From: Oegoconia quadripuncta
Taxonomy: Eukaryota; Arthropoda; Insecta; Lepidoptera; Autostichidae
Length of the DNA: 64,000 nt
Assembly: GCA_949316235.1 (NCBI GenBank)
Contig: OX438751.1
Span: 5,170,413-5,234,412, forward strand
Direction of reading: 5' to 3'
The notes under the pieces were generated by a model. That model did no database searches. It was not told the DNA's origin and saw only the letters and a program-made list of their open reading frames with translations. Numbering within the stretch: position 1 is the first letter of the stretch; the number at the start of each line of letters is the position of its first letter. This document shows, one piece after another, positions 54,558 to 64,000 of this stretch. A program made the translations under genes and the position numbers.

Positions 54558-55627
54558 TATTAATACTAACAAGATATTCTGGTTGAGATTAGGTTATCGG
54601 AGTCTTTGAGCGGCATTTTTCTGAAACTATTGAAGTGATTTAACCATCAAAAATACTTACAAAATGCTTGATATTTAATCCGGATTATGGACATATTTTA
54701 TCCTTATTCTAATACTAAAGGAAGGTCGTCGGTATGTCGCGTTTTACCGACTACTTTCCATAATTTATGATAGAAATATTTTTAGATGTGTCGTAGTATC
54801 GGCATACCTACTTGGTTATCCTTTTGCTTCATTGAATTTCACCAATATATTAAAGTTATTATGAGCGTGAACGTGACCTTTGCAAACTAAAGGAGAGGAC
54901 ATACTGTATATTGTGTAAGCAGCTGAAATTGGAATAACTCGATAAACGTCCAGAGACCTATAAATAGAATTCTTGAGCCAGCCCCGATCTAACAACTTCA
55001 CCCGTTGGAAAAGTTATTTCTCCTAGGCGAGTACTATTTCTGGTAGTTACTTTCCCTTGTGCACCTGTTTTGCCAAGTTTAAATCTACGTAATAACTGTT
55101 TTGTTGTTTTGGTCTAGTGTTGATCTAAGTATTCTAAACTTTATCTTTGTACGCTAGTTAGTATCTTCATACAGTTATCTTTTGATGGGTTATTTAATAT
55201 TTTTTTGATTTAAGTATAAATTCAAATAATAGCTGGTAACGCCATCACTTATCATGAAATGTAGGGTTCAGAAATGCAATCAAAAATGTCCAAGGGTATG
55301 TAATACGTTGATAATGAAGCAACTTTAATATAGAAAGAAGATTCACATTCATAAAGTCTTTTGTTTTTATAACAAGCTCACAAATCCGAAGTATCTAGGA
55401 GTACACATTGCGAGATCCAACTACGACTCAGATCCTCCAGAAGTTATAAATATTGTGGGTAGGTATTAACCTATCATAATTCTCGTAATTTTTCTCGAAT
55501 AATCCCTTCGAGATTCATGATTTCTTTGAAACAACTGACCGACAGACAAAATGTCAAGTTAAATAAAGGCTTGCAAAACATGAACAAACAGTGATAAATA
55601 ATTAATGTAAAAAAGATCTATTCTTGA
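54558..55627. other. Unrecognised spacer
   Basis: No supported feature. Confidence 0.45.
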
Positions 55628-55862
55628 ACTTGGACACTTACACCAATCATCTAGTCGCTAACTAAGCAAAGATTGTACTATGGAAACTAGATCGTTATCT
55701 AGATATTTATGTAGGTTTATCCGTTGATAAACATCTCTGGAATGACTCTGGAATAAAATAATATTCGTGTTCATCACACAAACATTTACCCCTCGCGGAA
55801 TTCAAACTCGTAAGAATTGATTTCGCTGACAGGGTCACTATCCACTACATCATGCGATCGTC
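55628..55862 (-). mobile_element. Diverged SINE-A
   Basis: acttacaccaatcatctagtcgctaactaagcaaag, acatttacccctcgcggaattcaaactcg and ctgacagggtcactatccactacatcatgcgatcgtc follow the SINE-A order. Both boxes are mutated and there is local duplication around ctagatcgttatctagat. Confidence 0.8.
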
Positions 55863-57065
55863 TAATGTACATGACATATATACTAATTAATTAATTACAA
55901 TATTTTGAATAAATTGTACGAGGGTAGGTGGCATCTAATGTACGTTCTAATATAATTTATAAGTTTACGGAAATGCCGTAAAAATCCCGCATTATCTTTG
56001 TGACCTATCATTAATAAAGTAAGTTGAAAACAGTAAAAATATTTAAATTGAAATAATGTTCAATGGTTTGAACAAACTTTACAAAGATTGATTTTTAAAC
56101 TGCTCACAACTCGAGATCAAACGAACAAAATGCATCGAAGTATGATTGATGTTTATTTTATTTTATCTTCTTGGGAAAACCAACATCTTTTTTAACAAAG
56201 TACAATTAAAAAATTGAAAACCAATTAGAGGTTTCCACTGGTATATGAGGTTTAGTGTTAAATAATATATAAGTTCATTATTTAATTTTGATATCATAAT
56301 AATTATATTCTTTATTGATTGTGATAGTAGAATTGCAGATGAAATATTTATGTCTGACAAAGATAAAATCAACAAAAAAGGCCTACCTTATAATTGCAGA
56401 TAGGGACCTATCGCTACCTGTAATTTCCTGAGCTTCTCCACTTTTCAATTTCATGAATGATTAGTTTTCTTTTTTATTTATACTTGTAAGTAGTATTGAT
56501 ACGAGTATGCGACTTGTCTTCATAATAATACGTTTAGACAAAGCTGAAGTAGAAAATAAGCTGATGTCATTTATGCTTAAACACATCATCAACATTTCTA
56601 ACGCTGGAAATCAGCTCGACGATAAACAAAAGCCAACTCATCGCATGTCTCGCTGACATTTCCGCCTTCAAAGAATAAGAGGCGGCAAATAGAGAACACC
56701 GTTGGACTAATTGTACCCATAAAAGCTTTTCGAGCTAGTAAATGTTAACTCAGATCTACATTAAAACAAATTGAATTACAATGGTCACAAATTATTAGAA
56801 CGGCGATACGATCATAACAAAATATACACAAAGCTGCCAATTATCAAGTACTTAAATCCTACATTTGCATATGGTTAACTTAGAAAAAGCTAACTAGTTA
56901 GCATTAGTTGATGAAGCAACAGATATAGAAGAATAAACTTCACTATTTTCATTTAATCATGATAGGAATCGGTGTTTATATAGTTATCGAATAATTACAA
57001 TAACTGTTGTAAAGAGAACTGAACAAACTTATTCTCTCAAAACCATTTCTACTATTCTGATGACA
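55863..57065. other. Unrecognised AT-rich stretch
   Basis: No repeat family or convincing frame is visible. Confidence 0.45.
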
Positions 57066-57339
57066 ACTCACCGTTTCAGTTAATACGTGAAACACAAGCA
57101 CGTCGAAACACGTTTGAGACACGTCACAAACACGCGGTCGATACGCCGGGCGTGAGTCGGGCGTGCGGCGACTTCGAGAGCGTCGTGAGAACTGGGCGGG
57201 CGGGATACTGGAGCGCTGAAGGGATGGAGGTGACATAGGGTTGAAAGTCCTGGATATGACATTGACAATAAAAAGTTCGAAGATCTGTTCTAAGTTTACT
57301 GTTTTTATCAATCCAACACTCAAAGGGCAGCAAGTTCAA
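57066..57339 (-). other. Candidate GC-rich host exon or promoter with splice donor
   Basis: 57090-57235 is sharply GC- and CpG-rich within AT-rich DNA. On the minus strand it is followed by ctgaaacg|gtgagttg, where GT at 57070-57071 sits in a near-consensus 5' splice site. Several overlapping minus-strand frames (57080-57339) stay open but none has a recognisable domain. The island could equally be an untranslated first exon with promoter, or a decayed GC-rich repeat. Confidence 0.3.
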
Positions 57340-57892
57340 TTTAATCCTCTATAGAGACCTTATTTCGGTGGTACATTGGAAAAGAGTCGCTTACTTCTAC
57401 ATTTGTGATTTCTCACGATAGCATTCTAGATTGTAGAAGTTTTTGCCTATTCAGTTTTATGGACAGTCTATTAGTCTAGTTTTTCTAATAATTAAGATAT
57501 ACATATACACAGTGGAATCAAAAAAGATTATTTCCTTAATACCTAATACTTGATGTCAGTTTGAAGTTTAATATTCAAATTGACATCAAAATAGCTTTAA
57601 TTTCCATGTTTCTTAACATTAAAAACTTGAAGTAATGGATTTAGATAGCACCCCAACAAGCTTCTCCAACTCAACATCCAGCCATTCATGCTACAGGATG
57701 CATAAAAAGCAATGGAACTTACACACAATAAAAACTCCCATCTTTTCTTTCTTGTATATGTATAGCCGTCTGTACCCGAAAACTTTCTCTCCTTGTGTAC
57801 TCGGGTAAAAAGTCTGATATAATTATTATGATACTAGTGGGGCGAGTAGAGTAATATAATAGCCATTGCGGATGATTTTATATCACAGTTAG
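57340..57892. other. Unrecognised spacer between two GC-rich islands
   Basis: No supported feature. Contains a short inverted match (ttgatgtcagtttgaagtttaatattcaaattgacatcaa, 57551-57590) that is nearly palindromic. Confidence 0.4.
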
Positions 57893-57995
57893 GTTGCCAT
57901 AGCAATGATGGGCTTTTTGCGGCGGCGGCTCGGAGCGGCGACCGACTGCGGCGCGCGGTGTGGGCGATGCCCTAATCCCTCTCCAAACAGAAGTA
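57893..57995. promoter_or_regulatory. GC-rich island with X-box-like motif
   Basis: gttgccatagcaat (57893-57906) is one base from the RFX X-box consensus and immediately precedes atgatgggctttttgcggcggcggctcggagcggcg. A 31-codon plus-strand frame (MMGFLRRRLGAATDCG...) starts at 57906, but nothing shows it is translated. GC content and motif suggest a promoter region; no transcript evidence is available. Confidence 0.3.
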
Positions 57996-58092
57996 TATAA
58001 TGGATTTAATGTAATTGACTGGTATTATTATTTATTAAACAGACCAAAATAGCCCTATACCGACAGTGTATTACGGAACTATACCAAATAAT

Positions 58093-58640
58093 CAATCAAT
58101 CATCATTATCAGTCTTACTCGTTTCCACTGTTGGAGCAAGGTCTCCAATCACTGGTGAGGATGTACAGATTATTGGATTGGTGGCCACCTGATAGTATTT
58201 TAAGCCGTGGATCACAGACTTGGCTTAATGACTGCCGTCAAATGAAAACAACCGAAACGTACTATGGTGTGGAAAAATTTGTAGTGTGACTAACAAGAAA
58301 AAGAATCCTGTTTGTAACACTGGTGTGATAACTTGGTGTGACTATGAGTCGGTAAGGTTAGTGTGACTAACAAGAAAAAGAATCCTGTTTGTAACACTGG
58401 TGTGATAACTTGGTGTGACTATGAGTCGGTAAGGTTAGTGTGACTAACAAGAAAAAGAATCCTGTTTGTAACACTGGTGTGATAACTTGGTGTGACTATG
58501 AGGCGGTAAGGCTATTTAAATGTACCATCCGAAGCACGGCAACACTCTACAATGTCACTAATGATCCAAGGGCTGACCGCGCCAGACATTGTTTAACTTC
58601 GCTAATCGAAAATAAATAGCGAATGCGACTGCGCCACGAG
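58093..58640 (-). mobile_element. 5S rRNA-derived SINE, copy 3, carrying a tandem triplication
   Basis: Both ends match copy 2: the head actcgtggcgcagtcgcattcgctat and the 3' side gtttccactgttggagcaaggtctcc...ggtggccacctgatag. The 5S block is partly eroded (gcgcggtcagcccttggatcatt), losing the gggtgacc part of the C box. The middle is expanded by the 77-bp array at 58284-58514. Confidence 0.8.
58284..58514 (+). repeat. Three-copy 77-bp tandem repeat
   Basis: Units start at 58284, 58361 and 58438 (gtgtgactaacaagaaaaagaatcctg...ctatgagtcggtaaggtta). The first two are identical, and the third differs only near its end (gaggcggtaaggct). The unit contains an internal near-repeat (ggtgtgataacttggtgtgactatg). 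Such high identity implies recent expansion or copying. Confidence 0.9.
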
Positions 58641-58749
58641 TGCTTCATCAAATAATCAATACAATACTTACCTACACTTGCATACCTATAAACACGTCCA
58701 ACTTAACTGTCTCCCTCTGGCTTAATCTACACAATACAAGGTTTACAAA

Positions 58750-58955
58750 ACGGAGATCGCTGTTTCGATTCTCAGGTTTGGAGAGTTTGATTGGTCTCAT
58801 TTCTAAAAGTCCGCCTGGTAAATTATGACCATCTTATCTAAAACTGCCACCAAATAGCCAGGGTTTCTGGGACCTTCCACCGTCAGCCTCATCTTCACTT
58901 AATATCAGTTGTGATTTAGGTCAAGTGGTATACCGTTGTGCATAAAAAAAAGGTT
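58750..58955 (+). mobile_element. SINE-C, diverged and internally deleted
   Basis: atcgctgtttcgattctcagg (B-box region), gtccgcctggtaaattatgaccatcttatctaaaactgccaccaaat, then a deletion to agccagggtttctgggaccttccaccgtcagcctcatcttcacttaatatcag, and the 3' end gttgtgcataaaaaaaagg. Confidence 0.7.
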
Positions 58956-59066
58956 AGTGTGTCCTGGAATTGAAGTGCAATGGTCTTTATGAAACGCTTT
59001 ATTCATTCGTATTTAGTTATTGATTGGGGTAATAATTACATGTACACCTCACCATGTACAGGTCAG

Positions 59067-59350
59067 GATGACCTGTTTGGTGTAGTGGTTAGAAACTCTG
59101 CTACTATACCAAAAGGTCGCGGGTTCAAATCCCGCTAGGGGCATATGTTTGTATGATGAATACAGACATGTGTTCCCGAGTTACAGATGTTTTTCATTTA
59201 TACATGTATTTATTTACAAAAAAAATGTATTTGTGTAGTTTATCAACCATCTGGTATCCATAACACAAGCCTAGATGCTTACTGTGGACCTAGATGGCGC
59301 TGTGGGTATGTGCAAAGATATTTATTTATTATTGTTATTATCATCATCAT
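59067..59350 (+). mobile_element. SINE-B, near full length
   Basis: gatgacctgtttggtgtagtggttagaaactctgctactataccaaaaggtcgcgggttcaaatcccgctagggg is followed by the full body and gtggacctagatggcgctgtgggt with an ATT/ATC tail. One substitution lies in the B box (tcaaatcc). Confidence 0.85.
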
Positions 59351-59512
59351 TCTCAGCCCACATTCACGCACTTCTGATGAAGACCTTTACTCAATAACGC
59401 TAAATGTAAGACAATGCCGGCTACGTTCAATGAGATCCCGACTTATCGCCTTATCGCTCCTCTAGTCCACATATACACATGTCAATTTAGCACTTGAAAT
59501 TTTATGTATAAA

Positions 59513-59745
59513 CTATAGCTTTCCGCCCGCGGCTTCGCCTGCGTTGAATAACTTTATCGCGGAAATTTGTTTATCCCGCGGAAACTATTCAATTTATCGG
59601 AATTAAAAATATCGTATTATTTATTCCAGGTTATATTCTACCTATACCTATACCAAATTTCATTCAAATCTGTTCATCCGTTTCGCCGCGATTAAGCAAC
59701 AAAGAAGCAAATATCCAAACATTCGCATTTATAATTATGTTAGAT
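59513..59745 (+). mobile_element. CCGCGG-type dispersed repeat
   Basis: ctatagctttccgcccgcggcttcgcctgcgttg begins the copy; tctgttcatccgtttcgccgcgattaagcaac...aaacattcgcatttataatta ends it. Same family as 6860-7100. Confidence 0.7.
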
Positions 59746-60117
59746 ATAAATATCAATTGATATAAATGTCTCTTAATAACTAAAAATCAATCTGTGACTG
59801 CCTTTGTTCCACCATCCGTCACCATGTCTAGCCACTTGGCTAGTATAGGCATATTTATCCACCTTACCTTGGCCTCGTTATTCATCATATTTATCATTAA
59901 TTATCATTCAAACGCCCAAATACAATCAAATTATTTTCGGAATCATAAAAACAATAGTATAAGTCTTATATTCTAGCCAATACTCGTAATTTTAGTGAAA
60001 TTTATTTGCTTTGTGTACGTCCAATCTGTTCTTTGGCAAACACCAAGGTTAACTGTAAGAGATCCCTTTATGCGGTAAGTCATCTGTGTGGTAAATTAAA
60101 TATCTATCATATACTAC
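59746..60117. other. Unrecognised spacer
   Basis: A 60-codon frame at 59794-59976 is hydrophobic but motif-free. Confidence 0.35.
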
Positions 60118-60272
60118 AATACTTAGCTGTTGCCCGCGTTGTCGTTTCATCAAAATCGGTTCAGAGAGAAATTTAGCCTGTAGGTATGTTAATCTGTCTA
60201 CCAAACAAATCGTCCAGCCGCTTAAGTGTGAAGAGGGAGGTAACAAACATACACACACAAAATTTCGCTTGC
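60118..60272 (+). repeat. Related 'ttgcccgcg' repeat fragment
   Basis: acttagctgttgcccgcgttgtcgtttcatcaaaatcggttcagagag, then cagccgcttaagtgtgaagagggaggtaacaaacatacacacacaaaatttcgc. It has the same plan as the CCGCGG repeats (coding-like GC-rich head, 'aaatcggttcag' segment, 'acaaacatac...ttcgc' end). Confidence 0.5.
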
Positions 60273-60473
60273 CGTTTGATACTATATACCGTAACCCAAG
60301 AATGCTCTCAGCGTGTAATTGAAGAAAATGTTCTCAATTAATTAATTAAATGGATTATAAAATTAGCTATTTAGCCTTAATATATCAATTAAAGAGCTTT
60401 CTTACTGAAATTATAATAATTATAAAGCCATTTGAGAATCACTAACGTTGTTGAAATCCCTCTTTTATGTACA

Positions 60474-60712
60474 ACTAGCTTTCCTCCCGCGACTTCGTCC
60501 GCGTGGAAGATTTTATCAAAATACAAACAACAAACTTTCATCCCCTATTTTATCCCCTTGGGGGTAGAATTTATCAAAATCCTTTCTTAGCGGATGCCTA
60601 CGTCATAACATCTACCTGCATGCCAAATTTCAGCCCGATCCGTCCAGTGGTTTGGGCTGGGCGTTGATAGATCACTACGTCAGTCACCTTTGAGCTATAT
60701 ATATTTAGATTT
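60474..60712 (+). mobile_element. Diverged CCGCGG-type repeat
   Basis: actagctttcctcccgcgacttcgtccgcgtgg at the start and atgccaaatttcagcccgatccgtccagtggtttgggctgggcgttgatagatcac near the end. This is a subfamily with a different middle (tatcccctattttatccccttgggggtagaatttatc). Confidence 0.6.
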
Positions 60713-61152
60713 TCAGTCACAAACACCCCCGATATTCATACTTGTAACCTCATCGTTGCTCTACATTACTATTTCCTTTATCGTGCCGACTAAAAGCATG
60801 CAAATTATTAAGCCCTATTCTGAGATACTATTACGATGTCAAAGCCATAACGTAGCAATTCCGAAATCACTTGCCTTTGCTTTGACGAGCGTAGCAGGTA
60901 TGAAGTTTTTATCATTTCGATTTTATTACTCAATTCAATGCGATAGTCGTGTTTACTCAAGTCTAGAAGGCCGCGCTGGCGAAGTTCTCTGATTCTATCG
61001 TGACACGCGACGCGGCAATAAAAATTGATGAATGAGCACAATTACAACTCCCTAGTTTTATGTTTGCCTAGTACTTCTGAAGTGTGAATTATAAGTATTA
61101 TAACTTGTTTAGTTGTAAAATGATATGTAAAGTCGTTGTAACACGAAGAAAT
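60713..61152. other. Unrecognised spacer with a 100-codon frame
   Basis: The plus-strand frame 60690-60992 overlaps the end of the preceding repeat. Its AKPYSEILLRCQSHNVA-like part matches no family that I recognise. Confidence 0.35.
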
Positions 61153-61205
61153 CCGGCCAAGTGCGTGTCGGGCCACGCGCAGTAATTTTCAACGGAATGT
61201 ACATT
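61153..61205 (+). repeat. 'ggccaagtgcgtgtcggg' repeat fragment
   Basis: tccggccaagtgcgtgtcgggccacgcgcagtaattttcaacgg matches the start of a very abundant lepidopteran repeat of unassigned class. See also 27364-27420. Confidence 0.5.
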
Positions 61206-61971
61206 TTGTTGTGAATATTTTCAAGTATCCAAAACCAATCGCACACGATTAACACTTCTCTCTAATAAATATTTTGTACTATAAAGTATTTCTTAACCGG
61301 ATCCCTGAATCGATAAATTCTTCAAAATAACCTTGAACTACCTATACCATGACAACACACACCGTGGGCAACAAAAAATCATCCCCACTTTACGTGTATG
61401 GGAGATAGTAGTTGACTATGAACTCTAAAACAATATTATCCACACCTACCCAATATTTATTCACACCACACACACACCCTCACATACACATATTCATTCA
61501 CTAACGCTCAAGAGCAGAAATCATATCTACATGGTAACTTAATAAGTACTTTCAGTAAAGTCTGACCAATCTGGGGTTCTCTATATACGTTGTATAGATT
61601 ATAGTCCTTTAAAACTCCAGACTCTCAATAACGAAAAATTATAAGGAATTGAAATCTTAGTGCGGAGCAAAAAGACTTGATTTAATTCTTTTAAATCATC
61701 TATTATCTGAATAACACCGGTGTGAATAACAATTTCAAACACCAAAAACAGGCTAAATACGTAAATAATTCCAGAGTTGCACAAAATAATTTATAACTTG
61801 AAACAGATTGCAATTGCACGATTAAATCACAATATCTGTGCAAAGCAAGAACGGATTGGTTTTAGCAATTTCCGGGTGTTCATAGCTGGGATGTAGGCGA
61901 CTGTTTTCACTTTCAGACGAATACTTACATAAGCCTAAATTAAAACAAGATTATAATATTCCATCATGATT
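61206..61971. other. Unrecognised spacer
   Basis: Contains a short (ca)n-like stretch near 61465-61495. No supported gene. Confidence 0.4.
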
Positions 61972-62304
61972 AACCGCCTCTATGGCTCAATGTAAACAAT
62001 ATTGGGTTTACGATTCAGAGGTCGCGGGTTCGATCTCCAGCGGGGTACATGTTTAAGTATTCGGTTTGGTTGGTGGTAGGGCATTTTAAATGCCCCCTGG
62101 CTAGCTACCACCATCATATCTAAATCTGCCGCCAAGCGCAGCAATGTTAATAGCATTGTTGTGTTCCGGTTGTCAGAGATAAGATAGCCAGTCCCCAAAT
62201 GTGTTGGGGTTTCCGGGTCAGTACGCTTCCACCATCGACCTCATCTTCACTTAACATCAGGTGTGATTGAGGTCAAGTACAAACCCTTTGTTCATAAAAA
62301 AAAT
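61972..62304 (+). mobile_element. SINE-C, full length
   Basis: aaccgcctctatggctcaatgtaaac (A-box region), ggtcgcgggttcgatctccagcgggg (B box), gtttggttggtggtagggcattttaaatgcc, tcagagataagatagccagtcccc, then acatcaggtgtgattgaggtcaagtac...gttcataaaaaaaa. It is the only full-length plus-strand copy and shows the complete 5'-to-3' order. The minus-strand frame 61980-62198 is a shadow. Confidence 0.9.
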
Positions 62305-62697
62305 ATTTTTTACAAATTATTCTAGTTTAACCGTGTATGCAGAATTTCGTATCCGTGCTATTAACCGATGAGAAGATCCCTCTTGGGGAGACAATCCTGG
62401 CTGCAGACCGTAAAAATAAGATTTATCTAAATTAACCGTGCTGGCAAAATTTATTTTGTATCCGTGCTGTTAATCGTTAATGAGTTTCTCCGGTGAGGAG
62501 AGGATCCTGGCTACAGCAGCAGTTCATGTCTATCACAAAAATGTATTTTTATCAGAACTGAAAAAGTTGCTAAAATTTCAGCTCCATGAGTAAAAAAAAA
62601 TGGTACTAATTTGACTTCCAAATTTTTAACGAACATACACACATACGAAGGAAGTTAAATAAACGCTTGTAAAAATAATTACCTGTCCTAATTTTGT
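62305..62697. other. Spacer with a short internal duplication
   Basis: agaatttcgtatccgtgctattaaccgatgagaagatccctcttggggagacaatcctggctgcag (62340-62405) is repeated, diverged, at about 62450-62515 (aaatttattttgtatccgtgctgttaatcg...ggatcctggctacag). It is a two-copy direct repeat of unknown origin. Confidence 0.5.
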
Positions 62698-62856
62698 TAT
62701 ATCTTCATCAGCCACAGGAGGTCCACTGTTAAACATATAGGCCTCGCCAAAAGATTGCCAGCGCGACTGGTGGCAAGAAGAGCCCTGCATCCAACGACTT
62801 CCCGTGACCTTCAATAGATCGTCCGTCCACCTTACTTGCCGATGCGTGGTCTCCAC
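62698..62856 (-). pseudogene. LINE-beta C-terminus (remnant)
   Basis: The minus strand encodes TTHRQVRWTDDLLKVTGSRW, then MQGSSCHQSRWQSFGEAYMF and NSGPPVADE. The frame is open (62626-62856). It has the same C-terminal tail as 27931-28110. Confidence 0.8.
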
Positions 62857-63217
62857 TCAAGAATTTTAATGCCTCACCGACTATTAGTTCTTGAAGCTAT
62901 TAATTCAGCAAGGATATGCTTTTAAATTCCTATAATTTTAAAGGTCGTGATATTTTGCACATGTGTAGAGTACTTGTCAATGTTTTCTACCAAATCGGTA
63001 GCTTACTTTAGATATAATATAGGTATACTATATCTAAAGCAAGCTACGTTAACAGTGGTACCTTTAATTTAATATTGAAAGTTTTAAAACTAGATAACAA
63101 CATAACACCCGTAGTTTTTCTTCGGGGTTGAAAAATAATGAAATGGATGTGTGGACGGATGATGGTCACAGTGCTATGAATGATCACTATGATACATACA
63201 TCCGAATACATAAAAAT
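62857..63217. other. Unrecognised spacer
   Basis: gtagcttactttagatataatataggtatactatatctaaagcaagctac (62999-63048) is itself an imperfect palindrome. The rest is unassigned. Confidence 0.45.
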
Positions 63218-63810
63218 ATTAAAGAAAAAAAAACCTTTTTAAAAACAAGCTTTTATTATTTGTTTATAAAATGAACTAAAAAGTTAAAAATAAATTAACT
63301 CTAAAAAGAAATATAACACTTTGTAACTTGATTGTAACCTTTAACGACAAATAAGCGTCTTCGTCTAGGACAAAATAATTCCATATTGTACAAATTTATT
63401 TAATTTTAACACTAAAACTTTTCACCATACATAATTATTCAATCTCGTCCCCCCTCTTTATCATAGTCCCCATTTATAAATGAAAGCGTGTTACATTTAA
63501 TACAACACAACATTTTCCTCAAGCTATCACAATGTAACACGCTTTCATTTATAAATGGGGACTATGATAAAGAGGGGGGACGAGATTGAATAATTATGTA
63601 TGGTGAAAAGTTTTAGTGTTAAAATTAAATAAATTTGTACAATATGGAATTATTTTGTCCTAGACGAAGACGCTTATTTGTCGTTAAAGGTTACAATCAA
63701 GTTACAAAGTGTTATATTTCTTTTTAGAGTTAATTTATTTTTAACTTTTTAGTTCATTTTATAAACAAATAATAAAAGCTTGTTTTTAAAAAGGTTTTTT
63801 TTTCTTTAAT
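63218..63810. repeat. Long near-perfect palindrome: 280-bp arms, 33-bp loop
   Basis: The left arm 63218-63497 and right arm 63531-63810 are reverse complements. I compared all segments base by base and found no mismatch. The loop is taatacaacacaacattttcctcaagctatcac with one flanking base (63498-63530). No coding frame or recognised repeat is inside. It could be a foldback/MITE element, a long-hairpin RNA locus or a snap-back assembly artefact. Confidence 0.9.
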
Positions 63811-63830
63811 TTTATTTTTAACTTTTTAGT
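63730..63830 (+). repeat. Direct repeat at the palindrome's right edge
   Basis: ttaatttatttttaactttttagt (63730-63753) recurs with one inserted T at 63806-63830, just straddling the outer end of the right arm. Confidence 0.6.
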
Positions 63831-64000
63831 ACCCCTATTTTTAATTCGAGATTTACTACGACGTAGTTCGCAGCGCGTAGCAGCGTTATTCCGTTATGAA
63901 GTCCGTAGTTCGTTCACATGATATGTAATATGTACTGATTTAAATATCAATAATGTTGAAATTATGTAATCACTTGTTAGTTATTTGTAACGTTTCTCAT
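63811..64000. other. Unrecognised right edge
   Basis: tactacgacgtagttcgcagcgcgtagcagcg (about 63853-63884) is CG-rich and palindrome-rich, reminiscent of 21242-21330. It may be part of an element running out of the window. Confidence 0.35.

Noticed and set aside
1..64000. CRISPR array or bacterial operons
   Set aside because: No regularly spaced short repeats and no bacterial gene organisation. All features indicate an insect genome.

Overview
This window looks like lepidopteran (moth or butterfly) genomic DNA that is almost wholly transposable-element sediment and AT-rich spacer. The inference rests on its repeats. Several tRNA-derived SINEs, the 'ctttccgcccgcggcttcgcctgcg' repeat, the 'gccaagtgcg' repeat, LINE 3' ends with 'aagctcgccttt' or 'agagcaaccctt' tails, and mariner-like and piggyBac-like elements together are characteristic of that order as I know it. 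I found no convincing host protein gene, rRNA gene or functional tRNA gene. Nearly all open frames are short and are chance frames or shadows of repeats.

Repeat families (names are local to this answer). SINE-A ('gacgaccggttggtgtagtgg' head) and SINE-B ('gacgacctgtttggtgtagtgg' head) have tRNA-like A and B boxes and a related body, so they look like sister families. SINE-C ('aaccgcctccgtggctcaatg' head) and SINE-D ('gagcgtcggtggctcagcgg' head) are separate tRNA-type families. A fifth SINE carries the internal control region of 5S rRNA. LINE remnants are 3' ends of at least six lineages: LINE-alpha (RWFGHxxRMxERRL tail), LINE-beta (RWTDDLVxxAxSxWM tail), LINE-gamma, LINE-delta, LINE-epsilon and LINE-zeta (NDLP/NKVP/NGLP-type C termini of Jockey/CR1-like reverse transcriptases), plus an R1-like GC-rich tail.

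Layout. 0-8 kb: SINE-A, SINE-B and SINE-D copies, a LINE-gamma 3' end at 5.7-6.35 kb, a 'CCGCGG' repeat and a small MITE. 8-13 kb: mostly unrecognised AT-rich DNA with one diverged tandem repeat. 13-24 kb: mixed SINE/LINE fragments, one mariner-like MITE, and a CRE-bearing inverted-repeat element. 24-39 kb: LINE-alpha fragments, including one split by a SINE-B with a TATAAA target duplication, a second mariner-like MITE, and the dense SINE-D/LINE/SINE-B/SINE-C cluster at 36-37 kb. 40.1-41.45 kb: a piggyBac-family deletion derivative with TTAA flanks, matching terminal inverted repeats and a transposase N-terminal fragment. 42-50.6 kb: SINEs and a LINE-epsilon end. 50.6-53.2 kb: no recognised repeats. 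53.2-54.2 kb: LINE-delta end beside a 5S-derived SINE. 57-58 kb: two GC-rich islands, the only places where I suspect host promoter or exon sequence. 58-62.9 kb: a 5S-SINE with a 77-bp triplication, then more SINE/LINE/CCGCGG copies. 63.2-63.8 kb: an essentially perfect 280-bp inverted repeat around a 33-bp loop.

Nothing here works as a gene pathway. The biology is transposon turnover: nested insertions, target duplications, internal deletions of autonomous elements and snap-back inverted duplications. All family assignments are by eye; copy-number and database comparison were not possible.
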